Origin: G038396625 sp038396625
GTDB lineage: Bacteria > Bacillota > Clostridia > Peptostreptococcales > Thermotaleaceae
Direction: 5' to 3'
Assembly: GCA_038396625.1 (NCBI GenBank)
Contig: CP121688.1
Span: forward strand, 3,410,001-3,474,000
Length of the DNA: 64,000 nucleotides
Shown here one piece after another: positions 24,648-36,100 of the stretch; within the stretch, counting starts at the first letter, position 1, and each line of letters opens with the position of its first letter. The notes beneath the pieces were generated by a model. That model had not been told where the DNA came from. It searched no databases and saw nothing but the letters and a program-made list of their open reading frames with translations. Made by a program: the position numbers and the translations under genes.

Positions 24648-25481
24648 CTATTTTTGATTTCTTTTCTTAACGATAAACTTGTCTGATGCTTTATTTTTCT
24701 TTCTTGTTTTATATCCGATAGCTGGTTTGCCCCAAGGCGTCATTGGTGAAGGTCTTCCTACTGGTGCTCTACCTTCTCCACCACCGTGTGGGTGATCGTT
24801 AGGATTCATTACAGAACCTCTTACAGTAGGTCTAATACCCATATGTCTCTTACGTCCAGCTTTACCAATTGTTATATTTTCATGATCTAAATTTCCTACT
24901 TGACCAATGGTTGCTTTACAAAGAATACTTACAAGTCTAACTTCTCCGGAAGGTAATCTAACCTGTGCATATTTATCTTCTTTTGCCATTAGTTGAGCAG
25001 CATTTCCTGCAGATCTAGCTAATTGACCACCTTTTCCAGGTTTTAACTCGATATTATGGATTACTGTACCCACTGGAATGTTTTTCAATGGAAGTGCATT
25101 TCCTACTTTAATATCTGCACCTTCTCCAGAAACCACTATGTCTCCTACGTTTAATTTATGAGGAGCGATAATATATCTTTTTTCACCATCTGCATAAGTT
25201 AAAAGTGCAATGTTTGCAGTTCTGTTTGGATCGTACTCTATTGCAGATACTGTAGCAGGTACATTATCTTTATTTCTTTTAAAATCAATAATTCTATATT
25301 TTCTTTTTTGACCGCCACCTCTGTGACGAATGGTAATCTTACCTTGTGCATTTCTTCCAGCCTTTTTCTTTAGCGGCATTAACAATGATTTTTCAGGTTC
25401 TTTTTTTGTGATTTCTTCAAAAGTTGAAACCGTCATCTGCCTTAAGGCTGGAGAAGTTGGGTTAAATTTTTTAATTCCCAT
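24648..25481 (-). CDS. rplB: 50S ribosomal protein L2
   Basis: 277 residues. The C-terminal signature VRGSVMNPNDHPHGGGEGR carries the conserved histidine near the peptidyl transferase centre. The N-terminal KKFNPTSPALRQMTVSTFEE is also typical. It lies between rplW and rpsS. Confidence 0.98.
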   Translation of the reverse strand: MGIKKFNPTSPALRQMTVSTFEEITKKEPEKSLLMPLKKKAGRNAQGKITIRHRGGGQKRKYRIIDFKRNKDNVPATVSAIEYDPNRTANIALLTYADGEKRYIIAPHKLNVGDIVVSGEGADIKVGNALPLKNIPVGTVIHNIELKPGKGGQLARSAGNAAQLMAKEDKYAQVRLPSGEVRLVSILCKATIGQVGNLDHENITIGKAGRKRHMGIRPTVRGSVMNPNDHPHGGGEGRAPVGRPSPMTPWGKPAIGYKTRKKNKASDKFIVKKRNQK

Positions 25482-25525
25482 CGCAATTTCCCTCCTTCTT
25501 TCACTTGTACTTATATACGATCTTA

Positions 25526-25816
25526 TTACATGCCTTCAAAGAATTCGATTTCTTTGCTATCTGGTGTTAACTTGATAATTGCCTTTTTTCTATCAGGTCT
25601 TTTACCAATATTCGCACCCATTCTTTTATATTTCCCCTTAACACTGATTGTATTAACCTTTTCTACTTTCACGCCAAATATTTGTTCAATGGCTTTTTTT
25701 ATTTCTGTTTTATTCGCTTTTACGCTTACTTCAAAGGTATATTTCTTATCTGCCATATCATCCATACTTCTTTCACTGATGATTGGCTTTTTAATGATAT
25801 CATATGCAGTCATCAT
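25526..25816 (-). CDS. rplW: 50S ribosomal protein L23
   Basis: 96 residues. DIIKKPIISERSMDDM opens the domain; KVEKVNTISVKGKYKRMG is the extended loop at the tunnel exit. The first ATG overlaps the rplD stop as TAATG; a second ATG follows at once, so the first residue could be either. Ribosomal protein L23 docks trigger factor and SRP. Confidence 0.97.
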   Translation of the reverse strand: MMTAYDIIKKPIISERSMDDMADKKYTFEVSVKANKTEIKKAIEQIFGVKVEKVNTISVKGKYKRMGANIGKRPDRKKAIIKLTPDSKEIEFFEGM

Positions 25817-26439
25817 TATGCGTACACCTCCTCTATCTTGTGTACCGCGTCTTTTGTTACGATAAACTTGTCATGATGTAATATGTCATAAACATTTAAT
25901 GTGTTGACAAGTGTTGTCGTTACGCCTGGAATATTGCTTGCAGATTTTACGATATAATCATTTTTCTCATCCATTACAATAAGTGCTTTTTTCTCAGCAT
26001 TTAAGTTCTTAAGGATGTTTACCATATCTTTTGTTTTATAATCTGCCATATTTAATGCATCAAGCACAATCATATCTTTGCCTTGTACTTTTGTGCTTAA
26101 AGCTGATTTCATTGCGAGCCTTTTCACTTTCTTTGGCAATGTGTAGCTGTAGCTTCTTGGTTTTGGTGCAAATACTACACCCCCACCAACCCAATGTGGT
26201 GCTCTCGTACTTCCTTGACGAGCTCTACCTGTTCCTTTTTGTCTCCATGGCTTTCTACCGCCACCTCTAACTTCTGCTCTTGTTTTTGCAGATTGTGTAC
26301 CTTGTCTTTGGTTTGCTAGATAATTTTTTACTACTTCATGTAACACTTTTTCATTTATCTCAGCGCCAAAAATATTGTCGCTTAATTCTATTTCACCTAC
26401 TTGTTGACCTGAAACATTTAATAAATCAACCTTTGGCAT
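25816..26439 (-). CDS. rplD: 50S ribosomal protein L4
   Basis: 207 residues. The long extended loop includes GGGRKPWRQKGTGRARQGS, which lines the exit tunnel. MPKVDLLNVSGQQVGEIEL is a typical opening. No tunnel-loop mutation typical of macrolide resistance is obvious. It lies between rplC and rplW and overlaps rplW. Confidence 0.98.
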   Translation of the reverse strand: MPKVDLLNVSGQQVGEIELSDNIFGAEINEKVLHEVVKNYLANQRQGTQSAKTRAEVRGGGRKPWRQKGTGRARQGSTRAPHWVGGGVVFAPKPRSYSYTLPKKVKRLAMKSALSTKVQGKDMIVLDALNMADYKTKDMVNILKNLNAEKKALIVMDEKNDYIVKSASNIPGVTTTLVNTLNVYDILHHDKFIVTKDAVHKIEEVYA

Positions 26440-26471
26440 TTTACTTCCTCCCTTCTGTAGCTAGATTGTTA

Positions 26472-27098
26472 TTAAGCTTTTACAGCTTCTTTGATTGTTA
26501 CAACGCCACCTTTTGGTCCTGGAATTGCACCTTTAATCAATAGAAGATTTCTATCTGTATAAACTTTAACTACCTCTAGATTTTGTACTGTTACGCGCTC
26601 ATTTCCCATTCTTCCTGCTCCGTGTTGTCCCTTAAATACTCTACTTGGATGGGAACTCGCGCCCAATGAACCTGGTCCTCTATGATACTTTGAACCATGT
26701 GCCATAGGTCCTCTTGATTGATTATGTCTCTTGATTGGACCTTGTGTACCTTTACCTTTTGATACACCGATAACATCTATTTTGCTTCCTTCTTCAAAAA
26801 TGTCCGCTTTAATTTCTTGACCGATTTGATAGTCAGCTGCATTTTCTACTGGGAATTCTTTTGTAAATTTTTTGTAGTTTACACCAGCTTTATCAAAATG
26901 TCCTTTTGCTGGTTTACTTGCTTTCTTTTCTTTTCCGTCTTCATATCCTACCTGAATTGCATTGTATCCATCAGTATCCATTGTCTTAACCTGTGTTACA
27001 TAAATGGGACCCGCTTCAACAACTGTTACAGGAATTACACGTCCTTCTTCAGTGAAGATTTGTGTCATTCCAACTTTTCTTCCTAATATGCCTTTCAT
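26472..27098 (-). CDS. rplC: 50S ribosomal protein L3
   Basis: 208 residues. It opens MKGILGRKVGMTQIFTEEGRVIPVTVVE and contains HRGPGSLGASSHPSRVFKGQ and GRMGNERVTVQNL near the peptidyl transferase centre. It is the second gene of the S10 operon, 111 bases after rpsJ. Confidence 0.98.
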   Translation of the reverse strand: MKGILGRKVGMTQIFTEEGRVIPVTVVEAGPIYVTQVKTMDTDGYNAIQVGYEDGKEKKASKPAKGHFDKAGVNYKKFTKEFPVENAADYQIGQEIKADIFEEGSKIDVIGVSKGKGTQGPIKRHNQSRGPMAHGSKYHRGPGSLGASSHPSRVFKGQHGAGRMGNERVTVQNLEVVKVYTDRNLLLIKGAIPGPKGGVVTIKEAVKA

Positions 27099-27209
27099 TT
27101 TTACACCTCCTGATAATCTTACAGCGGATTACACCTAGATTCTTGTAATCATACTAAGAGAGGTATAGACAAAATATATATCAACCTATTTCTTAGTATT
27201 TACATTCCA

Positions 27210-27530
27210 TTATAATTTGATTTCGATGTCAACACCTGCAGGCAGGTCTAATCTCATTAACGCATCAACTGTTTTAGGTGTTGGACTTAGAATGTCGATT
27301 AATCTTTTGTGCGTTCTTTGTTCAAACTGTTCTCTAGCATCTTTATATTTGTGAACAGCTCTTAAAATTGTAATGATTTGCTTTTCTGTTGGCAGTGGCA
27401 CTGGTCCTGAAATCTCTGCACCAGTTCTTTTTGCAGTATCCACAATTTTTTCTGCTGATTGATCTAAGATTTTGTGATCAAAAGCCTTTAATCTGATTCT
27501 AATTTTTTGTTTCCCTTTGCTGTTTGCCAT
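27210..27530 (-). CDS. rpsJ: 30S ribosomal protein S10
   Basis: 106 residues, a few longer than the usual 102 because of a basic N-terminal MANSKGK. Motifs: IRIRLKAFDHKILDQSAEKI, GPVPLPTEK and FEQRTHKRLIDI. S10 also forms the NusB-S10 antitermination factor. It is the first gene of the S10 operon with a promoter and a leader of about 200 bases. Confidence 0.98.
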   Translation of the reverse strand: MANSKGKQKIRIRLKAFDHKILDQSAEKIVDTAKRTGAEISGPVPLPTEKQIITILRAVHKYKDAREQFEQRTHKRLIDILSPTPKTVDALMRLDLPAGVDIEIKL

Positions 27531-27740
27531 TTTATTTCCCTCCTTTTCATCGCACGCAATGTTTTAATACGTACGACTAGAATCTCAGTACACTCTCCCG
27601 GGTGTGCCCATGTATTTTTGAAGCAGCGAGAGTCTACAGATATTCTGTCGCCCGATTCTTGAACGGACATTCTCAGCGAAAATTTACCTAAACATTAGTC
27701 TAGCAACCTTTCACTTCATCGCAGTCCTCGCAAACACACT
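27531..27740 (-). promoter_or_regulatory. Structured leader of the S10 operon
   Basis: About 200 transcribed bases before rpsJ. A stem pairs ACTCTC with GAGAGT (plus 27592-27597 and 27628-27633), and inside it GGG-CACA-CCC forms a small hairpin (plus 27600-27609). A 60-codon frame overlaps here but lacks a ribosome-binding site and family resemblance. A role in autoregulation of the operon is likely by position only. Confidence 0.45.
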
Positions 27741-27745
27741 AGTAT

Positions 27746-27774
27746 AGTATATGATAATAATTATTTTAAAACAA
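27746..27774 (-). promoter_or_regulatory. Promoter of the S10-spc-alpha operon
   Basis: TTGTTT (27769-27774), 17 bases, TATACT (27746-27751) on the minus strand; a second overlapping TATACT follows five bases on. It lies about 215 bases before rpsJ. Confidence 0.7.
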
Positions 27775-28063
27775 GTCTTGACTTTATCTTTTTTTTGTGT
27801 TTTGCTTATTTTTTACATGAATATTAGCCAGCGGCTTTTAAACCCTTGGCTTAAATCATTTGCAAACATAAACATAGGAATGGTTGTTTATTTTTATGCA
27901 GGTATTATTTGCATTTCCCTATAAAAAATATACAAAATGTATTGTTCAGTTATGATAAGAAATTATCTTAGGATAATTAAACACCATAGAAACTTACTTA
28001 AGTACATCAAGCATTTCATCTGTTTATTTACATCTTGATTTAAGCATTGGTTTCATTTATTGA
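27775..28063. other. Intergenic stretch between tuf copy 1 and the S10 promoter
   Basis: No gene seen. Very AT-rich upstream of the promoter. An imperfect inverted repeat (AGCCAGCGGCTTTT / AAACCCTTGGCT) near 27828-27853 could form a weak hairpin. Confidence 0.4.
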
Positions 28064-28088
28064 GTAGCCGAGCTATTGGCTCGGCTAC
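28064..28088 (-). terminator. Hairpin after tuf copy 1
   Basis: Perfect 10-base stem GTAGCCGAGC (28064-28073) and GCTCGGCTAC (28079-28088), loop of five. It follows the tuf stop closely. There is no good T-run on the minus strand, so it may be a weak terminator or an mRNA-stabilising hairpin. Confidence 0.55.
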
Positions 28089-28097
28089 ATTTTGTTA

Positions 28098-29291
28098 TTA
28101 CTCTATAATTGTAGCAACAACACCTGCTCCTACTGTTCTTCCACCTTCACGAATCGCAAATCTTAATCCTTCTTCGATTGCAATTGGGTTGATTAATTCA
28201 ATATCCATTGTGATATTGTCTCCAGGCATACACATTTCTACACCTTCTGGAAGTGCAATAGATCCTGTGATATCTGTTGTTCTGAAGTAAAACTGTGGTC
28301 TGTATCCGTTAAAGAATGGTGTATGTCTTCCACCTTCTTCTTTCTTTAATACGTATACTTCCGCTTTAAACTTTGTGTGTGGCTTGATTGAACCAGGCTT
28401 TGCTAATACTTGTCCTCTTTCAATCTCATCTCTTTGCACACCTCTTAATAATGCTCCGATGTTATCTCCAGCTTGTGCTTGGTCAAGAAGCTTTCTGAAC
28501 ATCTCTACTCCTGTTACAACTACTTTTCTTGGTGCTTCCATTAATCCTACAAGTTCAACTTCATCTTGTACTTTTAATATACCTCTTTCTACTCTTCCTG
28601 TTGCAACTGTTCCTCTACCTGTGATTGAGAATACGTCCTCTACTGGCATGATGAATGGTTTGTCTGTTTCTCTTTGTGGCTCAGGAATGTATTCGTCGAT
28701 TGCATCAAATAATTCTACGATTTTGTCTCCCCATGGACCATCTGGATCGTTTAATGCTTCTAATGCTGATCCTCTAACGATTGGTGTATCATCTCCAGGG
28801 AATTCATATTCGTCTAGTAATTCTCTTACTTCCATTTCTACTAAGTCTAGTAATTCTTCATCATCTACCATATCACATTTGTTTAAGAATACAACAATGT
28901 ATGGTACCCCTACCTGTCTTGATAGTAGGATATGCTCTCTTGTTTGTGGCATTGGTCCATCTGTAGCTGCACATACTAGAATTGCTCCGTCCATTTGTGC
29001 TGCTCCTGTGATCATGTTCTTTACATAGTCGGCATGTCCTGGACAGTCTACGTGTGCGTAGTGTCTGTTGTTTGTTTCATACTCAACGTGTGCTGTTGAA
29101 ATCGTGATTCCTCTTTCTTTTTCTTCTGGCGCTTTATCGATTTGGTCGAATGCTACTGCTGATCCAGTTCCAAATCTTTTATTTAATGTCATTGTGATTG
29201 CTGCAGTTAATGTTGTTTTACCATGGTCAACGTGACCGATTGTTCCAATATTAACGTGTGGCTTATTTCTTTCAAATTTAGCCTTTGCCAT
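28098..29291 (-). CDS. tuf: Elongation factor Tu, copy 1
   Basis: 397 residues. GTP-binding motifs: G1 GHVDHGKT (19-26), G3 DCPGHADYVKNM and G4 NKCD. It delivers aminoacyl-tRNA to the ribosome. Residue 34 is Met; copy 2 (45095-46288) has Ile and is otherwise the same protein. Over the whole 1194-base gene I found three nucleotide differences between the copies (28284, 28563, 29190). It follows fusA in the str operon. Confidence 0.99.
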   Translation of the reverse strand: MAKAKFERNKPHVNIGTIGHVDHGKTTLTAAITMTLNKRFGTGSAVAFDQIDKAPEEKERGITISTAHVEYETNNRHYAHVDCPGHADYVKNMITGAAQMDGAILVCAATDGPMPQTREHILLSRQVGVPYIVVFLNKCDMVDDEELLDLVEMEVRELLDEYEFPGDDTPIVRGSALEALNDPDGPWGDKIVELFDAIDEYIPEPQRETDKPFIMPVEDVFSITGRGTVATGRVERGILKVQDEVELVGLMEAPRKVVVTGVEMFRKLLDQAQAGDNIGALLRGVQRDEIERGQVLAKPGSIKPHTKFKAEVYVLKKEEGGRHTPFFNGYRPQFYFRTTDITGSIALPEGVEMCMPGDNITMDIELINPIAIEEGLRFAIREGGRTVGAGVVATIIE

Positions 29292-29376
29292 TTTTTTCTC
29301 CTCCTTTTATTAGCCCTCAACCGATATAAATATTTGTTTTTATATCTTAAGCTTATATGTTATTTATAGATGATAG

Positions 29377-29406
29377 GCTATTGCCAAAATCAAGTCTGGC
29401 AATAGC
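29377..29406 (-). other. Hairpin between fusA and tuf
   Basis: Nine-base stem GCTATTGCC (29377-29385) and GGCAATAGC (29398-29406) in the fusA-tuf gap. On the minus strand no T-run follows, so a processing or partial-termination element is more likely than a full terminator. Confidence 0.5.
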
Positions 29407-29415
29407 TTTATTTTA

Positions 29416-31485
<2,070 letters not shown>

Positions 31486-31531
31486 AATTCCTCCTCCTTT
31501 CTCATATCGGTATTGCTACAGAAAATATTGT

Positions 31532-31567
31532 CTTGAAATTCAAGCAACACTTGAAGTTCAAGCAACA
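31532..31567. repeat. Tandem 18-base repeat between rpsG and fusA
   Basis: Two adjacent 18-base units (31532-31549 and 31550-31567) differ at one base. Each contains an inverted repeat (TTGAAATTCAA or TTGAAGTTCAA). In the mRNA the two units can fold separately or with each other. Confidence 0.7.
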
Positions 31568-31588
31568 ATATAATATTTTATCCAGCTA

Positions 31589-32059
31589 TTACCATCTATA
31601 ATGTGCAAACGCCTTATTCGCTTCTGCCATTTTATGGGTATCTTCTTTTTTCTTAACAGATGCACCAGTATTGTTAGCAGCATCCATAATTTCTTTTCCT
31701 AATCTTTCTTCCATGGTCTTTTCGCCTCTCTTACGAGAATAGCCTGTTAACCATCTTAACCCTAAGGTCTGTCTTCGCTCAGGTCTTACCTCCACTGGTA
31801 CTTGGTAGTTGGCGCCACCTACACGTCTTGCTTTTACCTCTAATACAGGCATGATGTTATTCATTGCTTTTTCAAATACTTCTAGTGCATCTTCACCTGT
31901 TTTTTCTTGTACCATAGCAAATGCATTATAAACGATTCTTTGTGCAGTTCCTTTTTTTCCATCTTGCATAATGCTATTGATTAATTTCGTAACAACCTTG
32001 CTACCATATAGTGGATCTGGTAACACCTCTCTTTTAGGCACATATCCTTTTCTTGGCAC
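31589..32059 (-). CDS. rpsG: 30S ribosomal protein S7 (GTG start)
   Basis: 156 residues, the standard length, from GTG 32059 with GGAGGG upstream; the frame to 32137 is an untranslated extension. It opens PRKGYVPKREVLPDPLYGS and contains GGANYQVPVEVRPERRQTLGLRW. It lies between rpsL and fusA. S7 binds the str mRNA in some bacteria. Confidence 0.97.
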   Translation of the reverse strand: MPRKGYVPKREVLPDPLYGSKVVTKLINSIMQDGKKGTAQRIVYNAFAMVQEKTGEDALEVFEKAMNNIMPVLEVKARRVGGANYQVPVEVRPERRQTLGLRWLTGYSRKRGEKTMEERLGKEIMDAANNTGASVKKKEDTHKMAEANKAFAHYRW

Positions 32060-32189
32060 TTTTCTTCCCTCCTTAACAATCATTTCTCTCATCGGTACTC
32101 GACAACCCTCGGATTGCCGCCGTGCGCTAAAATGCAATGTATATTGAAGCCCATCATCTAAGACAGGCGCATCTTCGCTCGACGATCAA

Positions 32190-32603
32190 TTATTTTTTAG
32201 GTTTTTTTGCACCGTACTTAGATCTTGCTTGATTTCTATCTTTTACTCCTGCTGTGTCAAGGGTACCTCTTACAATGTGGTATCTTACCCCTGGTAAGTC
32301 TTTTACTCTTCCTCCTCTTAATAAAACAACACTATGCTCTTGAAGGTTGTGTCCAATTCCAGGTATATAAGCACTTACTTCAATACCATTTGTTAATCGA
32401 ACTCTGGCAACCTTTCTTAAAGCTGAGTTAGGTTTTTTAGGAGTCACAGTTTTTACAGATGTACACACACCTCTTTTTTGAGGAGCGCTGATATCTGTGC
32501 TCTTTCTTTTCAAAGAGTTGAATCCTTTTTGTAGCGCTGGAGCAGTTGATTTGTATTCAACTTTTTCTCTACCTTTGCGCACTAATTGGCTAATTGTAGG
32601 CAT
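32190..32603 (-). CDS. rpsL: 30S ribosomal protein S12
   Basis: 137 residues. The decoding-site loops TPKKPNSALRK and GRVKDLPGVRYHIVRG have the lysines and Pro found in streptomycin-sensitive strains. The Asp of KDLPG is the residue that RimO methylthiolates in some bacteria. It lies between the L7Ae-like gene and rpsG. Confidence 0.98.
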   Translation of the reverse strand: MPTISQLVRKGREKVEYKSTAPALQKGFNSLKRKSTDISAPQKRGVCTSVKTVTPKKPNSALRKVARVRLTNGIEVSAYIPGIGHNLQEHSVVLLRGGRVKDLPGVRYHIVRGTLDTAGVKDRNQARSKYGAKKPKK

Positions 32604-32710
32604 TCAATACACCTCCTTCCAAAAATAAAATGAAAATTTTATTATACACAGGATCAAATAACCCCATGTAAGTCATGCTGTAGAGTAGTTCATTTCTCCT
32701 ATTGTGAAAG

Positions 32711-32956
32711 CTATTTGAGGATTACTGCAGTAGCAGCTGATACACTTATCCCACAAGCTTTCCCTAGTTTTTTCATTGATTCCACATAAACAACCTGCAT
32801 GTTTATTGCTTTGGCTGCTTCTTCAACGCTTCTTGTTACATGTTTTTCTGCATCTTTTGCTATAAATAGTGTCTGTGCTCTACCTTCTTTTACTGCTTTT
32901 AATGCTTGTTTTGTCCCAATTACTAATTTTTTTTGGTTTTTTAATTGTTCAAGCAT
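32711..32956 (-). CDS. L7Ae-like ribosomal/K-turn-binding protein (YbxF family)
   Basis: 81 residues from ATG 32956, with AAAGGAGG upstream. The L7Ae/L30e fold is seen in LVIGTKQALKAVKEGRAQTLFIAKDAE and LGKACGISVSAATAVIL. Relatives bind kink-turn RNA; in Bacillus this protein (YbxF) binds ribosomes at this same site in the operon. It heads the str operon after a strong promoter and a hairpin. Confidence 0.92.
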   Translation of the reverse strand: MLEQLKNQKKLVIGTKQALKAVKEGRAQTLFIAKDAEKHVTRSVEEAAKAINMQVVYVESMKKLGKACGISVSAATAVILK

Positions 32957-32982
32957 ATAGTATCCTCCTTTATTAAACATCT

Positions 32983-33013
32983 GAAAGATTATGTGCTGCA
33001 CACATAATCTTTC
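32983..33013 (-). other. Perfect 13-base hairpin in the str-operon leader
   Basis: GAAAGATTATGTG (32983-32995) and CACATAATCTTTC (33001-33013) form a perfect 13-base stem with loop of five. It lies between the promoter at 33060-33088 and the L7Ae-like gene, with no T-run after it. Confidence 0.75.
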
Positions 33014-33059
33014 GAGATATCTAAAAAGTCAACTATTCTGTCATTTTACACACTATAAC

Positions 33060-33088
33060 ATTTTAGCACTAACTTTTTAAACTGTCAA
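33060..33088 (-). promoter_or_regulatory. Promoter of the str operon (L7Ae-like, rpsL, rpsG, fusA)
   Basis: TTGACA (33083-33088), 17 bases, TAAAAT (33060-33065) on the minus strand, 20 bases after the rpoC stop. Confidence 0.85.
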
Positions 33089-33108
33089 CAACAAATTGTA
33101 TTTTGCCA

Positions 33109-36100
33109 TTATTCAACAATATTATGCTCTATAGCAATATTTTTATATCTCTTCATACCAGTGCCTGCAGGAATTAATTTACCAATGATCACATTTTCCT
33201 TTAAACCAATTAAGTGATCTTCTTTTCCTTTAATTGCTGCTTCCGTAAGTACCCTTGTGGTTTCTTGGAAGGACGCAGCTGATAAGAAGGATTCTGTTGC
33301 AAGAGAAGCTTTTGTGATTCCTAAAAGAACCCTTTTGCCAGTAGCAGGTTTTAAGTCATCCTCTTCTACCATTCTATTTGTCTCTTCAAAGTCATGTATG
33401 TTACACAATCCTCCTGGAAGCAACTCCGTATCTCCTGAATCTTCTATTTTTACCCTTGCAATCATTTGTCTTACAATTACTTCTATATGTTTGTCATTGA
33501 TATCAACCCCTTGGAGTCGATATACTCTTTGAACTTCTTTTACAAGGTATTCTTGAACACCACTTACTCCTTTGATTTTTAAAATATCATGAGGGTTTAC
33601 AGAACCTTCTGTAACCTCATCCCCTGCAGCAATGATCTGTCCTTCTCTTACTTTGATTCTAGAACCATAGGGGATTGAGTAAGTTCGTTGTTCTCCATCA
33701 TTTCCTGTGATAATAACTTCTCTATTTTTCTTTGTTTCATTAATCGATACCGTTCCTGGAATTTCCGTAATGATTGCTAATCCTTTAGGTTTTCTTGCTT
33801 CAAATAATTCTTCTACCCTTGGGAGACCCTGTGTAATATCGTTTCCTGCAACACCACCAGTATGGAATGTACGCATGGTCAACTGTGTTCCTGGTTCACC
33901 GATGGATTGTGCTGCAATAATTCCAACTGCTTCTCCCACGTTTACAGCTTCTCCTGTTGCCAAGTTTCTTCCATAACATTGTGCACAGACACCATGTCTG
34001 GTTTTACAATGTAGAACAGTTCTGATTTTTACCTTCGTAATTCCTGCAGCAATAATTTTGTCTGCATGCCTTTCTAATATTTCATGATTAGCCTCAACGA
34101 TAATCTCTCCAGTTTCGGGATGTTTGATATCTTCTAGGGCATAACGACCCACTATTCGATCATATAATGGTTCAATTAATTCATTGCCATCCTTAAAATC
34201 TTCTACATCAATTCCTTCTCTTGTTCCACAATCATATTCACGAATAATAACATCTTGGCTGACATCTACCAATCTTCTTGTCAAGTATCCAGAGTCTGCT
34301 GTACGTAATGCTGTATCTGCAAGACCTTTTCTAGCACCATGGGTAGAGATAAAATATTCTAATACAGATAAACCTTCACGGAAATTAGATTTAATAGGAA
34401 TTTCTTCCGTATGACCTGATGCATTGGCCATCAATCCCCTCATACCTCCGAGCTGACGAATCTGATTCTTACTACCTCTCGCACCTGAATGTGCCATAAT
34501 AAATACATTGTTCATACCACCCAAGCTTGCCATAAGGGCATCCGTTACTTTTTCTGTTGTTTCTTGCCATGTTTGAATAACTTTTTCATATCTTTCTTCG
34601 TCAGAAATAAGCCCTCTTCGATAAGCTTTTTCATATTTGTCTACTTTTTCATCTGCTAAAGAAATTAATTCTGCTTTTTCTTTTGGAATTTCCATATCTG
34701 ATACACTTATCGTAATGGCACCAATTGTTGAGTAATGGAAACCTAGTTGTTTAATGTGATCCAATAGTAATGCAGTAACTGTATTTCCATGAACTCTAAA
34801 GCATTTATCAATTACTTTTCCCAATGTTTTCTTATCGCAAAGAAAATCTACTTCTAAAGCATACAAATCTTTTTCTCTATCTACAAACCCCAAGTTTTGT
34901 GGGATCTTCTCATTGAAAATAAATCTTCCTACCGTACTTTCTACAAGCTTGCCAGGATCATCCTCACTTAGTCTTCTTCTCACTTTTACCCTAGCGTGCA
35001 AACCAACTGCTTTATTTTGATAAGCCATTAGCATTTCATCAAAATCTTTAAATACCATGCCTTCTCCCGGCTCGTCTGCGACTTCAACAGTTAGGTAGTA
35101 ACTTCCTAGTACCATATCCTGGGTAGGCGTTGTAATTGGTGATCCATCCTTTGGTGCCAATATGTTGTTTATAGAGAGCATAAGGAATCTTGCCTCAGCT
35201 TGTGCCTCTACTGATAAAGGCACGTGTACTGCCATTTGGTCTCCATCGAAGTCAGCGTTGTAAGCTGTACATACCAAAGGATGTAGCTTGATCGCTTTCC
35301 CTTCAACTAAAATTGGTTCAAACGCTTGTATTCCCAACCTATGGAGAGTAGGAGCACGGTTTAATAGTACTGGATGTTCTTTAATTACTTCTTCTAATAC
35401 ATCCCATACTTCTGGTCTAACTCTTTCTACCATTCTCTTGGCACTTTTAATATTATGGGCATGCCCATCATTCACAAGGCGTTTCATGATAAAAGGCTTA
35501 AATAATTCTAAAGCCATTTTCTTCGGCAAGCCACATTGATAAAATCTAAGTTCTGGTCCTACTACGATAACAGAACGTCCAGAATAGTCAACACGCTTAC
35601 CAAGTAAGTTTTGTCTAAAACGACCTTGCTTCCCTTTTAGCATATCGGATAGAGATTTTAATGGTCTATTTCCAGGCCCTGTTACAGGTCTTCCTCTTCT
35701 ACCATTATCAATCAAAGCATCTACTGCTTCTTGCAGCATTCTTTTTTCATTACGTACAATAATATCTGGGGCCCCTAGATCTAATAATCTTTTCAGGCGG
35801 TTATTTCTGTTAATCACTCTTCTATACAAATCATTCAAGTCAGAAGTTGCAAATCTACCACCGTCTAACTGTACCATCGGTCTTAAATCTGGTGGAATGA
35901 CAGGGATAACATCAAGAATCATCCATTCTGGTTTGTTTGTTGAACTTTTAAAGGCTTCTACTACCTCTAATCTTCGAATGGCTCTTATCTTTTTTTGTCC
36001 TGAACTATCTCTAAGCTTTAGTTTTAATTCTTTAGATAATTTTTCGATGTCTATGTGACTAAGAATATCTTTAATTGCTTCAGCACCCATAGATGCTTTA

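Noticed and set aside
27488..27670. 60-codon minus-strand frame overlapping the rpsJ start
   Set aside because: Lies in the S10 leader, no start signal, no resemblance to any protein I know; better explained as structured leader.
28375..29028. Long plus-strand frame opposite tuf copy 1 (and its twin at 45372-46025)
   Set aside because: It is the antisense shadow of a conserved GTPase gene; no ribosome-binding site or family resemblance.
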